Shown here piece by piece: positions 16,091 to 24,782 of a stretch of DNA of 53,191 nucleotides. The stretch's first letter is position 1; every line of letters begins with the position of its first letter. Source of the stretch: SFWF01 sp045636705 (GTDB lineage: Bacteria > Bacillota > Clostridia > Oscillospirales > Acutalibacteraceae); assembly GCA_045636705.1 (NCBI GenBank), contig JAZTYA010000015.1:1-53191 (forward strand), written 5' to 3'. Both the position numbers and the translations under genes were made by a program. Under the pieces are notes generated by a model. The model worked only from the letters and a program-made list of their open reading frames with translations. It was not told where the DNA came from and ran no database searches.

Positions 16091-17852
16091 AATGCACTTC
16101 GTTAGCCATTTGGTAGAATTTGTTATAAATTCCGCCTTGGGCTATTAATTCTTTATGTGTGCCCTCTTCGACTATCCCCTCTTCGGTCAGTACCATAATT
16201 CTGTCCGCATTTTGAATGGTTGAAAGCCTGTGGGCTATGGTTATTGTCGTTCTGCCAACCGATAGCGCAGAGAGTGATTTTGCAACAGCATATTCACTCT
16301 CGTTATCTAAAGCACTTGTCGCCTCGTCGAGTATTATAATCGGTGGGTTTTTAAGGAAGACACGGGCAATGCTGATTCTTTGCTTTTGTCCGCCTGAAAG
16401 CTTTACACCGCGCTCGCCGACATAGGTGTCATATCCATCCTTAAGGTCGGTTATAAACTCGTGAGCCCCTGCCTTTTTGGCAGCTTCCGTCACCTCTTCT
16501 AATGAAGCGCCGGGTTTTCCGTAGGCGATATTTTCATAAACTGTACCCGAGAACAGATAAACCTCCTGTTGCACCATGCCGATATTATCCCTAAGGCTTT
16601 TAAGGGTATAGTCCTTGATATTCCTGCCGTCAAGGGTAATTTCTCCGCTTGTGACGTCATAAAAACGAGGAATTAGGTTGCAAAGTGTTGTCTTACCACC
16701 ACCCGAAGGGCCAACAAAGGCAACCTTTTCACCGCTATGAATCTTTAAAGAAAGGTTTTCAAAAACACCGTTATGGTCGTCGGAATATTCAAAAGAGACA
16801 TTCTTAAACTCGATTTCACCCTTGGGGTCTTTAAGCTCTTTTGCGCCCTCGCTATCGAATATTTCAATATCGGCATCCATAATCTCGGCAAAACGTTCGA
16901 TTCCCGTCATGCCGCGTTGGAACTGCTCGGCAAACTCGATAATTCTACGAATTGTTGCAATAAAGGTTGTGACGTACAAAAGGAATGCAACAAGGTCGCC
17001 CGGATTTATCTGACCCTTTAGCATAAACAGACTGCCCACTATTACCGTAACCGAATACATAATGCCGTCAAAAAGTCTTGTTACGGTCTGATAAGAGCCC
17101 ATATATTTATAAGATTTTTTCTTAACAGAAAAGAAGTTGTGATTATCCTTTTCAAATTTTTCGCACTCTAAATCTTCGTTAGCAAAAGCCTTTACGACCT
17201 TTTGGCCAAGCAGAGCGTCCTCTATTCTGGCGTTGAGCTCGCCTATTAGCACCCTTTGGCTTCTGAAGGTTTCACGCATTTTTTTATTTATAATGCGACA
17301 GGTGAAAATCATTATCGGAATAATCACAAAAATAATAAGGGTAAGCCAAACGTTAATGTTAAGCAAAATTATAAAGGAAACTACTCCCTTTATACCTGCT
17401 ATAAAAAACTCCTCTGGGCAGTGATGTGAAAACTCTGTAACGTCGAACAGGTCGTTTGTAATTCTGCCCATTATCTGTCCTACCTTGGTGTTATTAAAGT
17501 AGGTGTTAGAGAGTTTATGAAGGTGGGAATATGCATCCCTTCTCATATCGGTTTCAATTTTTGTTCCCATTACGTGACCGATATAAGCCATATAGTAATA
17601 TGCCGCAGAGTCAATTATTCTTAAAACGAGGTAGAAGACCCCTATTCTTAAGATATATTCTACCGACAAAGCAGAGATATCGTTAAGACCAAGGTTTGTC
17701 AAATTTCTCATAATAAGTGGCAAAACTATTTCACAAACGGTAGTAAGGGCTGCACAAAACAGGTCGAAAACCACCGTTGGTATATATTTTTTATAATAAG
17801 GCAAAAACCTTTTTAAAAGTTGGCTATTTTTATACTTTCGTTCCTTTTCCAT
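16089..17852 (-). CDS. ABC exporter half-transporter (fused membrane and ATPase domains)
   Basis: 587 residues. Six membrane helices (~20-310) precede a nucleotide-binding domain with Walker A 'GPSGGGKTT' (~375-383), signature 'LSGGQKQR' (~482-489) and Walker B 'IIILDEATSALD' (~502-513). It belongs to the MsbA/BmrA-like exporters that work as dimers; the substrate (lipid, drug or peptide) cannot be inferred. It is a single gene, so a homodimer is likely. It is divergent from the lipoprotein gene, with back-to-back promoters. Confidence 0.95.
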   Translation of the reverse strand: MEKERKYKNSQLLKRFLPYYKKYIPTVVFDLFCAALTTVCEIVLPLIMRNLTNLGLNDISALSVEYILRIGVFYLVLRIIDSAAYYYMAYIGHVMGTKIETDMRRDAYSHLHKLSNTYFNNTKVGQIMGRITNDLFDVTEFSHHCPEEFFIAGIKGVVSFIILLNINVWLTLIIFVIIPIMIFTCRIINKKMRETFRSQRVLIGELNARIEDALLGQKVVKAFANEDLECEKFEKDNHNFFSVKKKSYKYMGSYQTVTRLFDGIMYSVTVIVGSLFMLKGQINPGDLVAFLLYVTTFIATIRRIIEFAEQFQRGMTGIERFAEIMDADIEIFDSEGAKELKDPKGEIEFKNVSFEYSDDHNGVFENLSLKIHSGEKVAFVGPSGGGKTTLCNLIPRFYDVTSGEITLDGRNIKDYTLKSLRDNIGMVQQEVYLFSGTVYENIAYGKPGASLEEVTEAAKKAGAHEFITDLKDGYDTYVGERGVKLSGGQKQRISIARVFLKNPPIIILDEATSALDNESEYAVAKSLSALSVGRTTITIAHRLSTIQNADRIMVLTEEGIVEEGTHKELIAQGGIYNKFYQMANEVH

Positions 17853-17879
17853 ATAAGCCTCCCGACTTTTTCTGACTTA

Positions 17880-17908
17880 ATTATACATATAAATAAAATA
17901 ATAATCAA
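17880..17908 (-). promoter_or_regulatory. Sigma-A promoter of the ABC exporter
   Basis: On the minus strand TTGATT (17903-17908), 17 bases, TATAAT (17880-17885). Confidence 0.75.
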
Positions 17909-17918
17909 GAACTATCAT

Positions 17919-17947
17919 TTGACTTATTTGCCGTTTTGTATTAAAAT
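17919..17947 (+). promoter_or_regulatory. Sigma-A promoter of the lipoprotein gene
   Basis: TTGACT (17919-17924), 17 bases, TAAAAT (17942-17947), 10 bases from the oppositely facing ABC exporter promoter. Confidence 0.75.
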
Positions 17948-17976
17948 AATTTCAGAAATAAAAAAGGAGGGGTTTT

Positions 17977-18663
17977 GTGTCAAGGTTTGTCGCTTTAGTT
18001 TTATTAATAGCGGTCGTGCTTTCTTTTGCAGGTTGCAAGAGCGAATATAGTCTTACGGCAGAAGAGGCAGAAAGTTTTGTTGATAAAGACTACTACGAAC
18101 AAATAGAAGCCGAAAAGCGAATGTACAGTGGCATTGGCCTTTTGATTCCTTTTAAACCTTTTGATATTAACTCTCCAACTAAAAAAATTGGCACGCCCAC
18201 TTCCCTTTTTAATAATTTCCCCGTGCTCAAAGAGTTTAAAGGCAAGGACGAGTCGGTTTACGTTAACGGCAAAAAGTATAAAAAGCCAAAGGTTTTAACC
18301 CTTACAGTGCTTCTTAGAACCGAGGATATTGAGTTTATGGTTTGGCCGACCATTGTTATTTTAAAGCACGGCGAAACTAATGCAGATAACATTTATCGCT
18401 CGATTAGAATTAATCCTGATACCTTAAAGTCGGTTCATTTTGACGACGTTAACGAGTCTGCAGAATTTGGCGACGGCTATTTTGGATATAGCGTGGCAGT
18501 TTCAGTAAAGGAAAGCCACGGCGTTACCCCTGCCGACTATTATATGGAGCTTTTCAAGACAAACATTACCTTTGAAAAGACAGGTCACTACACCGTAACC
18601 GTCATTGACAGTTATAAAAACGGCGGCAAATACACCGATAATTTATCCCTTGTAATAAAGTAA
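17977..18663 (+). CDS. Predicted lipoprotein of unknown function
   Basis: 228 residues from a GTG start at 17977 (AAGGAGGGG upstream). The N-terminus has a short basic region, a hydrophobic core and a lipobox 'FAGC' with Cys at residue ~19, so the mature protein should be lipid-anchored outside the membrane. The rest is mostly beta-rich, with no catalytic motif I can recognise; 'MVWPTIVILKHGETNADNIY' and the terminal 'GHYTVTVIDSYKNGGKYTDN' suggest an Ig-like or similar sandwich. Nothing in the context gives a function. Confidence 0.8.
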   Translation: MSRFVALVLLIAVVLSFAGCKSEYSLTAEEAESFVDKDYYEQIEAEKRMYSGIGLLIPFKPFDINSPTKKIGTPTSLFNNFPVLKEFKGKDESVYVNGKKYKKPKVLTLTVLLRTEDIEFMVWPTIVILKHGETNADNIYRSIRINPDTLKSVHFDDVNESAEFGDGYFGYSVAVSVKESHGVTPADYYMELFKTNITFEKTGHYTVTVIDSYKNGGKYTDNLSLVIK

Positions 18664-18697
18664 AAAAAGATGCACGAAAATCTCGTGCATCTTTTTT
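18663..18697. terminator. Bidirectional terminator between the lipoprotein gene and the GH42-like gene
   Basis: A 15-bp stem (18663-18677 with 18683-18697) with A and T runs at its ends, between convergent stops. Confidence 0.9.
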
Positions 18698-20741
18698 ATT
18701 GTTCTACCATAAAGGCTATGCCATCTTTAGCTTTTAAGTTTAGTGGTTTTGTTGTATCTAGCCTTTCCCCTGTAAAGAGGTTAATAAGTTTTACTCCTTC
18801 TTGGATATGGGGCACAAACTCCAAATCTTCTGCCGGGAAGAAAGAAATTACCCTTGAGTCGGCATACACTGTGCAGTTTATGGGGGCTTGAGGTCGGACA
18901 GACGACTCCTCTACAATTTTGCGCAGTTCCTCTGTTTTTAAATCGTAGCTTCCGCTTATATAGTCTCCCTTTTCGGTTTTTGCTACCTTTATACCTTGTT
19001 CATCAGAGAATATAGGTGTTAGGTTAGCATTGTCGCCAATTCGGTATTCAGGTTTAACGGTGTCATCAAGCGGTATAAGATTTTCGCTTACCGCACTCCT
19101 GTTCTTACCGACCATTAAGATTTTAGCATTTGGCGCTACTTTTCTAAGCCTATTAAAATACTCGTCGTCAAGGCGGCTTGAATGAAGCATAACTGCAAGG
19201 CGGACATTTTTAAGGTCTATATTTTCAATATCATAAGAAAAAATAATATCAATATTTACGCCTGCAAGTTGTAGGTTTCTAAGTAAATCTTCTCCCGGCC
19301 GTATAATAGCGGGGTGGGCATGAATAATGCTTTCCTCATCCATAATAACCACCACTTTAGCCGTGCTCTTATAAGGCTTTTTGCGAAGTTTAAAGGATGC
19401 ATCTAAAAGGCAAGACACATGCTCTAAAATCTCCTTATCCTTATACCAGTTGCCGCCAAGGTCCATATACCATAGACCTGAGTTGTGGGAGATATTTTTC
19501 ATAAGTTCTCGAAGAAGAACCGTTCTGGTTTCCTCTATGTTTTTGGTTGCCCAATGTAGTTCATTTGATAAGTGGGTGCGGTTATCGCACTCATCAAGCC
19601 AGAGCTTTTTATTGTTTATGGAAACAGTAGGTGCCATTTCCCCTCCCGGCTCGCCTGCATTACTTCTATGATAAGATTTCGGTGCTGCAAAAAAGTCGAT
19701 ATAGGGACTGTTTAAAATTCTCTTCCAACCAAGGTGTCCCGAATATGCCGTTCTTGACATATGGATTATGTATCCGTAAAAAGCACCAACTATCTTATCG
19801 TTTGTATGTGCTTTAACCACCTTGCCGAAGGTTTCTAAAGCATCGACATTGATTTTACACATAAACTCATCATAGTCTATACTTCTGCGCTCATTTTCTT
19901 CGTTTCTATAAAAATCATTAGCATTGTGAATCGGCTTTTCACGTTCTACGGGCAACGGTACAATGTCGCCGTCAAGCGTTGTTATATTCCACGCCTTTAA
20001 AACAGCATCCTTTGAGCCGTACTTTTCTATCGCATAGTCTAAAAAGTGCTTTTGGTGGGAAATACCATAGTCGCCCCACATATCGACACTGTCTCTGCCC
20101 CACATCATAGACTCACCACAAGCACCGTAGGCTATATGGTAGGCTAAAATGCGGTCGCCATAGGGAGAATTTTCTAAATGGTCTATAAGTCGAATTAGTG
20201 CCTTGGAGGCATCCTCTAACCACTTTTTAGAGGAAAAGCTTTGTAAAGAAATTAGTCCTCCAACGTTAGGCCTATTATCTTTCCAACCGTTAGCGTTAAA
20301 ATATCCGTTTGGAGCAGGATAGCCTAAATAGTCCTGTTTTAAGGTTCCAACTAATCCTCTTATTTCGTCCCTTTGGCGAGGTCCGTGGTGATAAACTGTA
20401 ATTTCTTCGGGGTTTTCTTTGCACCACTCTATCGGTGCATCAAGTTTTATACGAGGGATAAAATAATCTGCCTTACCTTCATTAAAGATTTTTTCTAAAA
20501 CGGTATCGCAAACACTATAATCGTATTTATCTACTCCTACCCAACCAAGCGTTAAAATACAGGTGTGAATTTTAACACCCGCAGCCGTAAAATCGGCATG
20601 GGTTTCGGCCTCAGAATAGGTTGGATTAAAAACAATTAAACTGCCGTCATCGTGGTAGCGTGGCGGCTGATATGAGAAGCCTAGTCTTGACCAAAAAACA
20701 GGGTTTTCTTTTAAAAATTTTAGTGCGGTGCTCTTATCCAT
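18696..20741 (-). CDS. GH42-like glycoside hydrolase (beta-galactosidase-type TIM barrel)
   Basis: 681 residues from the ATG at 20739-20741 (GGAGG upstream; a TTG four codons earlier lies inside that site). No signal peptide, so it is cytoplasmic. The N-terminal barrel (~1-400) contains 'YGACGESMMWGRDS' (~residues 205-218), a plausible acid/base Glu, and 'LWLDECDNRTH' (~385-395), a plausible nucleophile position. The middle 'VVVIMDEESI...' to 'GVNIDIIFSYDIENIDL' part resembles the GATase-like trimerisation domain of GH42. The fold assignment is fair; the substrate is unknown. It lies 19 bases after the thioredoxin gene on the same strand, an odd pairing. Confidence 0.65.
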   Translation of the reverse strand: MDKSTALKFLKENPVFWSRLGFSYQPPRYHDDGSLIVFNPTYSEAETHADFTAAGVKIHTCILTLGWVGVDKYDYSVCDTVLEKIFNEGKADYFIPRIKLDAPIEWCKENPEEITVYHHGPRQRDEIRGLVGTLKQDYLGYPAPNGYFNANGWKDNRPNVGGLISLQSFSSKKWLEDASKALIRLIDHLENSPYGDRILAYHIAYGACGESMMWGRDSVDMWGDYGISHQKHFLDYAIEKYGSKDAVLKAWNITTLDGDIVPLPVEREKPIHNANDFYRNEENERRSIDYDEFMCKINVDALETFGKVVKAHTNDKIVGAFYGYIIHMSRTAYSGHLGWKRILNSPYIDFFAAPKSYHRSNAGEPGGEMAPTVSINNKKLWLDECDNRTHLSNELHWATKNIEETRTVLLRELMKNISHNSGLWYMDLGGNWYKDKEILEHVSCLLDASFKLRKKPYKSTAKVVVIMDEESIIHAHPAIIRPGEDLLRNLQLAGVNIDIIFSYDIENIDLKNVRLAVMLHSSRLDDEYFNRLRKVAPNAKILMVGKNRSAVSENLIPLDDTVKPEYRIGDNANLTPIFSDEQGIKVAKTEKGDYISGSYDLKTEELRKIVEESSVRPQAPINCTVYADSRVISFFPAEDLEFVPHIQEGVKLINLFTGERLDTTKPLNLKAKDGIAFMVEQ

Positions 20742-20760
20742 AATAACCTCCAAGCAACTT

Positions 20761-21066
20761 TTACTTTAATGCTTCAAGTAACGCTTCCTTTTCTCTGAAG
20801 CCTATGATTCTTTTATCCTCTTGGCCATTTTTGAAAATAATAATTGTGGGGATGCTTGAAACCCCGTATTTAATAGCAAGTTCGGGTGTGTTGTCAACGT
20901 TGATTTTGCCCACAACAATATTGCTTTGCTCGTTTGCGATTTCTTCGATTATAGGTGCTATCATTTTACAAGGACCGCACCAGTCGGCATAAAAATCAAC
21001 AAGAGCAGTTCCCGAAAAGTTTAATATTTCATCCTGAAAATTATTATTATCTATCTTTTTTAACAT
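20761..21066 (-). CDS. trxA: Thioredoxin
   Basis: 101 residues from the ATG at 21064-21066, which has AGGAGG upstream; a longer frame runs back into the neighbouring gene and is rejected. It has the classical 'DFYADWCGPCKMIAPI' active site, with redox cysteines at residues 30 and 33 and the cis-Pro segment 'SSIPTIIIF'. It lies 10 bases downstream of the ferredoxin-thioredoxin-reductase-like gene, which suggests the electron source. Role: reduction of protein disulfides in the cytoplasm. Confidence 0.96.
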   Translation of the reverse strand: MLKKIDNNNFQDEILNFSGTALVDFYADWCGPCKMIAPIIEEIANEQSNIVVGKINVDNTPELAIKYGVSSIPTIIIFKNGQEDKRIIGFREKEALLEALK

Positions 21067-21076
21067 GATTTTCCTC

Positions 21077-21277
21077 CTAATCTTTTGACTTATAATAAAG
21101 CATACAGTGGCAGTACCCTTCAAAATCGGGGTCGGCTATCTGTGCTTTAAACTCTTCGCATATACATTTATATTCGGGCAGTTTTAAGGCACGACAGGGA
21201 CAAAAACCATCCTTTTCCTTTAAGCCTTGTTTTATGAGCGCTACTACTTCCTTGTTTTCGTTAAGTCTTACTGCCAA
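21077..21277 (-). CDS. Ferredoxin-thioredoxin reductase catalytic-chain-like protein
   Basis: 66 residues from a TTG start (AAGGAGG upstream). Six cysteines form CPC (26, 28), CIC (38, 40) and CHC (56, 58), the order and pairings of the catalytic beta chain of ferredoxin-thioredoxin reductase, where they hold a [4Fe-4S] cluster next to a redox disulfide. The protein is shorter than plant FTR and the spacing differs (9 and 15 residues between pairs). No variable (alpha) subunit is present. Directly upstream of trxA, it probably passes electrons from ferredoxin to thioredoxin; rubredoxin- or metal-binding roles are less likely. Confidence 0.8.
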   Translation of the reverse strand: MAVRLNENKEVVALIKQGLKEKDGFCPCRALKLPEYKCICEEFKAQIADPDFEGYCHCMLYYKSKD

Positions 21278-21301
21278 AATAACCGCCTCCTTTACACCCT
21301 T

Positions 21302-21330
21302 ATTTTAACTCTAAAATTTCATTTTATCAA
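21302..21330 (-). promoter_or_regulatory. Sigma-A promoter of the FTR-like/trxA/GH operon
   Basis: On the minus strand TTGATA (21325-21330), 17 bases, TAAAAT (21302-21307). Confidence 0.7.
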
Positions 21331-21332
21331 GT

Positions 21333-21360
21333 AAAAAAGACGGCAAAAGCCGTCTTTTTT
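21333..21360 (-). terminator. Terminator after the GH20-like gene
   Basis: A 12-bp stem (21333-21344 with 21349-21360), AAAA loop, A and T runs, 3 bases past the stop at 21364. Confidence 0.9.
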
Positions 21361-21363
21361 GTT

Positions 21364-22953
21364 TTACCAATGTGTTACGTTGGTTGTAATGTTTTGGTTG
21401 TAGTTATTAAGGCAACCAAGACCTCTCATAAATGGTTCGTTCTTTTCTTCGAGTTCAGGAATAGAAGAAATCTTACCATCCTTAAAGTCGATAAGTCTTG
21501 CCATACAGGACTTCATTCTCTGAATTACGCCGCCGATACGAGCATCCTGAACGTCAAATCCGTGAGGTTTGTTTTCGTTGAACCACTGGGTTTGGAACGC
21601 TTTATGGAACTCTTCGGTGCGCTTAATCATCTTCTTATAGTCTGCTATTACAGCTTCGAGTTTTGCTGTGTCTTTTGCCTCGTAAGCCTCACGAGTTCTT
21701 GTGCAGATGTCCTGCTTAATTGCTAAAACTTCAGAAAGCTTAGCCTGAGTTTCAAACAGATATGCATACTCACCCGAACGCTTAGCCGCATACTTTAGCT
21801 TTCTGGCGGTGTCGGCATAGGTTTTTGAATATTCCGGCTTTTCGTTATTCAAAACAACCGACATAAAGCAGTCAGCATAGAAGAAAAACTTTGCAGGGTT
21901 GATAACGCGGTCAACAGGTTCGATTCTGTTAGTCGCATCTAAAAGCATAAAGTCATCAAATCTTGCGCCAACCCACTCTTCAAACTTTGCACGGATGTCG
22001 GACATCTTAGTAATGCCCTGTGCAATACAAGCGGCATAGCAAAGGGTTGGAAGAACGGCATAGGAAGAACATTCTGCGCCTGCATCTCCCCACATTGTCA
22101 TAAAGACGTCCTTAACTCCGCCTTCCATACAAGCCTTCATAGCAAGTTTGGTGGTCTTAATAGCAAAGTAGTTATGAGGAGCAAAGCCCATCCATTTCCA
22201 AGCGCCGCCTGCGAAAACTAAGTCATCGCAAAGCTCACGGTGTCCTCTAATCATTCCCTTATAAGTCTTGCTATCAGTGGTGTAGTAATCCCAATAAACA
22301 AGTCTTAAGTTTTCAGGCATCTTTTCCTTAATAGAGGGGTCAAATTTAGATGTTGCGGCATAATACTCTCCGCCATTTGCTAAGCGATAGAACATATCGC
22401 CCCACATCATAGGCTTAAAGTTGTACTCCTTTGCAATTTCACAAACTCTGTTTAAATGAGAAAGTAAAATCTCAACCCTATCCTTCGGGCCGTTTTTGTT
22501 AAAGTAGTTACCGCGGCCGAGCATGTGAGCCTCGTCCATACCGATATGAATGCTATCAGTTCTAAAGCACTCACGAAGCGACTTAAACATACGGTTAATG
22601 AGGTCGTAAACGCGTTCGTCCCCTGCGAGTAAGATATCATCTGCATCAACGATATCTCCTCTCCAACGAACAAAAGCGGTCATATGCGCCAAGGTTTGAA
22701 TGTTGGGAACTAACTCAATACCTAAATTGTAAGCAAAGTCATCGAGTTCCTTTAATTCTTCCTTTGTGTATTTGCCGCGAAGGTATCCGAACATACGCTC
22801 CTCAACCTCGTAGGTGTCCTCCATGTAAAGATGAACCTGGTTGTAACCCATTTTAGCTATTACGGTCATAAACTTTTTAAGTTCGCTAACCGTCATAACC
22901 GCGTTACGAGAACAGTCAATCATTACACCGAATTTATTAAAAGATTTTATCAT
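21364..22953 (-). CDS. GH20-like beta-N-acetylhexosaminidase-type hydrolase
   Basis: 529 residues from the ATG at 22951-22953 (AGGAG upstream). A TIM barrel with 'YNQVHLYMEDTYEVE' (~residues 38-52) and 'SIHIGMDEAHMLGRG' (~144-158); the adjacent Asp-Glu is the catalytic pair of GH20 enzymes, which use the substrate's N-acetyl group. Later 'MTMWGDAGAECS' fits the far side of the barrel. No signal peptide, so it would act on imported sugars. The C-terminal ~180 residues are helical. It lies just after the hydrogenase operon's terminator and has no clear promoter of its own. Confidence 0.8.
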   Translation of the reverse strand: MIKSFNKFGVMIDCSRNAVMTVSELKKFMTVIAKMGYNQVHLYMEDTYEVEERMFGYLRGKYTKEELKELDDFAYNLGIELVPNIQTLAHMTAFVRWRGDIVDADDILLAGDERVYDLINRMFKSLRECFRTDSIHIGMDEAHMLGRGNYFNKNGPKDRVEILLSHLNRVCEIAKEYNFKPMMWGDMFYRLANGGEYYAATSKFDPSIKEKMPENLRLVYWDYYTTDSKTYKGMIRGHRELCDDLVFAGGAWKWMGFAPHNYFAIKTTKLAMKACMEGGVKDVFMTMWGDAGAECSSYAVLPTLCYAACIAQGITKMSDIRAKFEEWVGARFDDFMLLDATNRIEPVDRVINPAKFFFYADCFMSVVLNNEKPEYSKTYADTARKLKYAAKRSGEYAYLFETQAKLSEVLAIKQDICTRTREAYEAKDTAKLEAVIADYKKMIKRTEEFHKAFQTQWFNENKPHGFDVQDARIGGVIQRMKSCMARLIDFKDGKISSIPELEEKNEPFMRGLGCLNNYNQNITTNVTHW

Positions 22954-22971
22954 AATTTTATCTCCTAAAAT

Positions 22972-22998
22972 TTTCACCCATCAAAAAGATGGGTGAAA
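22972..22998 (-). terminator. Terminator of the hydrogenase operon
   Basis: An 11-bp stem TTTCACCCATC/GATGGGTGAAA (22972-22982, 22988-22998). The U tract on the minus strand is short, so read-through into the GH20-like gene is possible. Confidence 0.7.
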
Positions 22999-23006
22999 TT
23001 GAGTTT

Positions 23007-24764
23007 TTATTTTATGATGTCCTTTGAACGGTCAACATAAGAAGTATGGAGAATCTTGTGAGCCTTGTGGCTGCCGGGCTTCTCGAAATACTCATCATAT
23101 AAAGCCTTAACAACGGGGCTTTCGTGAGACTTACGTAAGGTGTTAGCCTCATCGTAGCTGTAAAGAGCCTTTGCTCTTTCACTTCTTAAATCAATCTTCT
23201 GGCGAACTGTTGCCGGCTGAATGGGCTGACCACCACCGTTTACACAACCACCGGGGCAGCACATAACTTCGATGAAGTGATAGTTCTTCTCGCCGTTTTC
23301 AACAGCGCAGAGAACCTTATCAACAGCGTCAAGGCCACTTACTACGCAGATGTTTACATCCATACCTGCAACGTTGAGTGTTGCTTCCTTAACTGCTTCA
23401 ATACCACGAACTGCGTGGAAATCAACCTTGTCAAGTTCCTTGCCTTCGAGTACCTCAGCAACTGTACGAAGAGCAGCCTCCATAACACCACCGGTAGCAC
23501 CGAAGATTACAGCTGCGCCTGTTGACTCGCCAAGAGGAGAGTCAAACTTCTCGTCAGGAAGATTTACAAAGTCAATACGAGCACGCTTAATCATACGAGC
23601 AAGCTCACGGGTTGTGATAGTAATATCAACATCGGGAAGTCCTGCTGCGTTCTGGTCATCACGAGCAATTTCGTACTTCTTAGCGGTACAAGGCATTACT
23701 GATACAGAAACGATGTTCTCAGGTGCTATGCCGTTCTTCTCTGCATACCAGGTCTTGATAACCGCACCAAACATCTGTTGAGGTGACTTGCAGGAAGAAA
23801 GGTTGGGAAGAAGAGCAGGATGATACATTTCGCAGAATCTAATCCAACCGGGTGAGCAAGAGGTAATCATAGGTAGAGCTCCACCGTTCTTAACACGGTC
23901 GATAAACTCGGTTCCCTCTTCCATAATGGTAAGGTCAGCGCCGATATTGGTGTCAAACACCTTGTCGAAGCCTAAGCGACGAAGAGCTGCAACCATCTTG
24001 CCTTCAACACCGGTGCCGATAGGCATACCGAAATCTTCACCAAGAGCTGCACGAACTGCAGGAGCAGTCTGAACGATAACAACCTTTTCAGGATTGTTTA
24101 ATGCTTCAAATACTTCATCGGTGTTATCCTTCTCACGAAGAGCACCTGTCGGGCAGTTAGCAATACACTGACCGCAGGATACGCAACCAACCTGATTTAA
24201 AGGAAGGTTAAATCCGCAAGCAATGTTGGTATCAATACCACGGTCGTTAGCACCGATAACAGATACCTTCTGTGCCTTACAAGCAGCAACGCAACGACGG
24301 CAAAGGATACACTTATTATTATCACGGATAAGGTGAGGTGAAGATGTGTCAAGCTCGTAAGAAGGCTTCATACCGTCAAACTCAGCCTCATCGGTTACAC
24401 CATAGTCGGTGCAGAGAGCCTGGAATTCGCAGTTGCCTGAACGAACGCAGGATAAGCACTTTCTCTCGTGTGTTGAAAGCATAAGAGAAAGGGTCATTTT
24501 TCTTGATTTTTGAACAGCGATGGAGTTAGTCTTAACCTCCATGCCTTCGGTTACAGGGTATACGCAAGAAGCAACTATACGGAAGCCTCTTCCCTCGTTA
24601 ACCTCAACAACGCAAATACGGCAAGCGCCGATTTCGTTCATTTCTTTCATGAAGCAAAGGGTAGGAATATCAATTCCTGCTTTTCTAGCAGCTTCAAGTA
24701 TTGTTGTTCCGGCAGGTACGGAGACGTCCATACCGTCAATTTTAAGATTAATCATATTAGCCAT
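23007..24764 (-). CDS. hndD: [FeFe] hydrogenase catalytic subunit (HydA/HndD type)
   Basis: 585 residues. Order: N-terminal [2Fe-2S] ferredoxin domain (~1-80), His-ligated cluster region 'HERKCLSCVRSGNCEFQ' (~100-116), two [4Fe-4S] motifs 'CILCRRCVAAC' and 'CVSCGQCIANC' (~150-210), then the H-cluster domain with L1 'TSCSPGW', L2 'MPCTAKKYE' and L3 'EVMCCPGGCVNGGGQP'. L1 has Ser in place of the second Cys of the textbook TSCCPxW. It reduces protons to H2 with electrons from ferredoxin and NAD(P)H via HndC/HndA; the electron-bifurcating mode is inferred from the subunit set. It is the last structural gene of the operon, 18 bases after hndC. Confidence 0.95.
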   Translation of the reverse strand: MANMINLKIDGMDVSVPAGTTILEAARKAGIDIPTLCFMKEMNEIGACRICVVEVNEGRGFRIVASCVYPVTEGMEVKTNSIAVQKSRKMTLSLMLSTHERKCLSCVRSGNCEFQALCTDYGVTDEAEFDGMKPSYELDTSSPHLIRDNNKCILCRRCVAACKAQKVSVIGANDRGIDTNIACGFNLPLNQVGCVSCGQCIANCPTGALREKDNTDEVFEALNNPEKVVIVQTAPAVRAALGEDFGMPIGTGVEGKMVAALRRLGFDKVFDTNIGADLTIMEEGTEFIDRVKNGGALPMITSCSPGWIRFCEMYHPALLPNLSSCKSPQQMFGAVIKTWYAEKNGIAPENIVSVSVMPCTAKKYEIARDDQNAAGLPDVDITITTRELARMIKRARIDFVNLPDEKFDSPLGESTGAAVIFGATGGVMEAALRTVAEVLEGKELDKVDFHAVRGIEAVKEATLNVAGMDVNICVVSGLDAVDKVLCAVENGEKNYHFIEVMCCPGGCVNGGGQPIQPATVRQKIDLRSERAKALYSYDEANTLRKSHESPVVKALYDEYFEKPGSHKAHKILHTSYVDRSKDIIK

Positions 24765-24782
24765 AGTATGTTTTCTCCTTCC

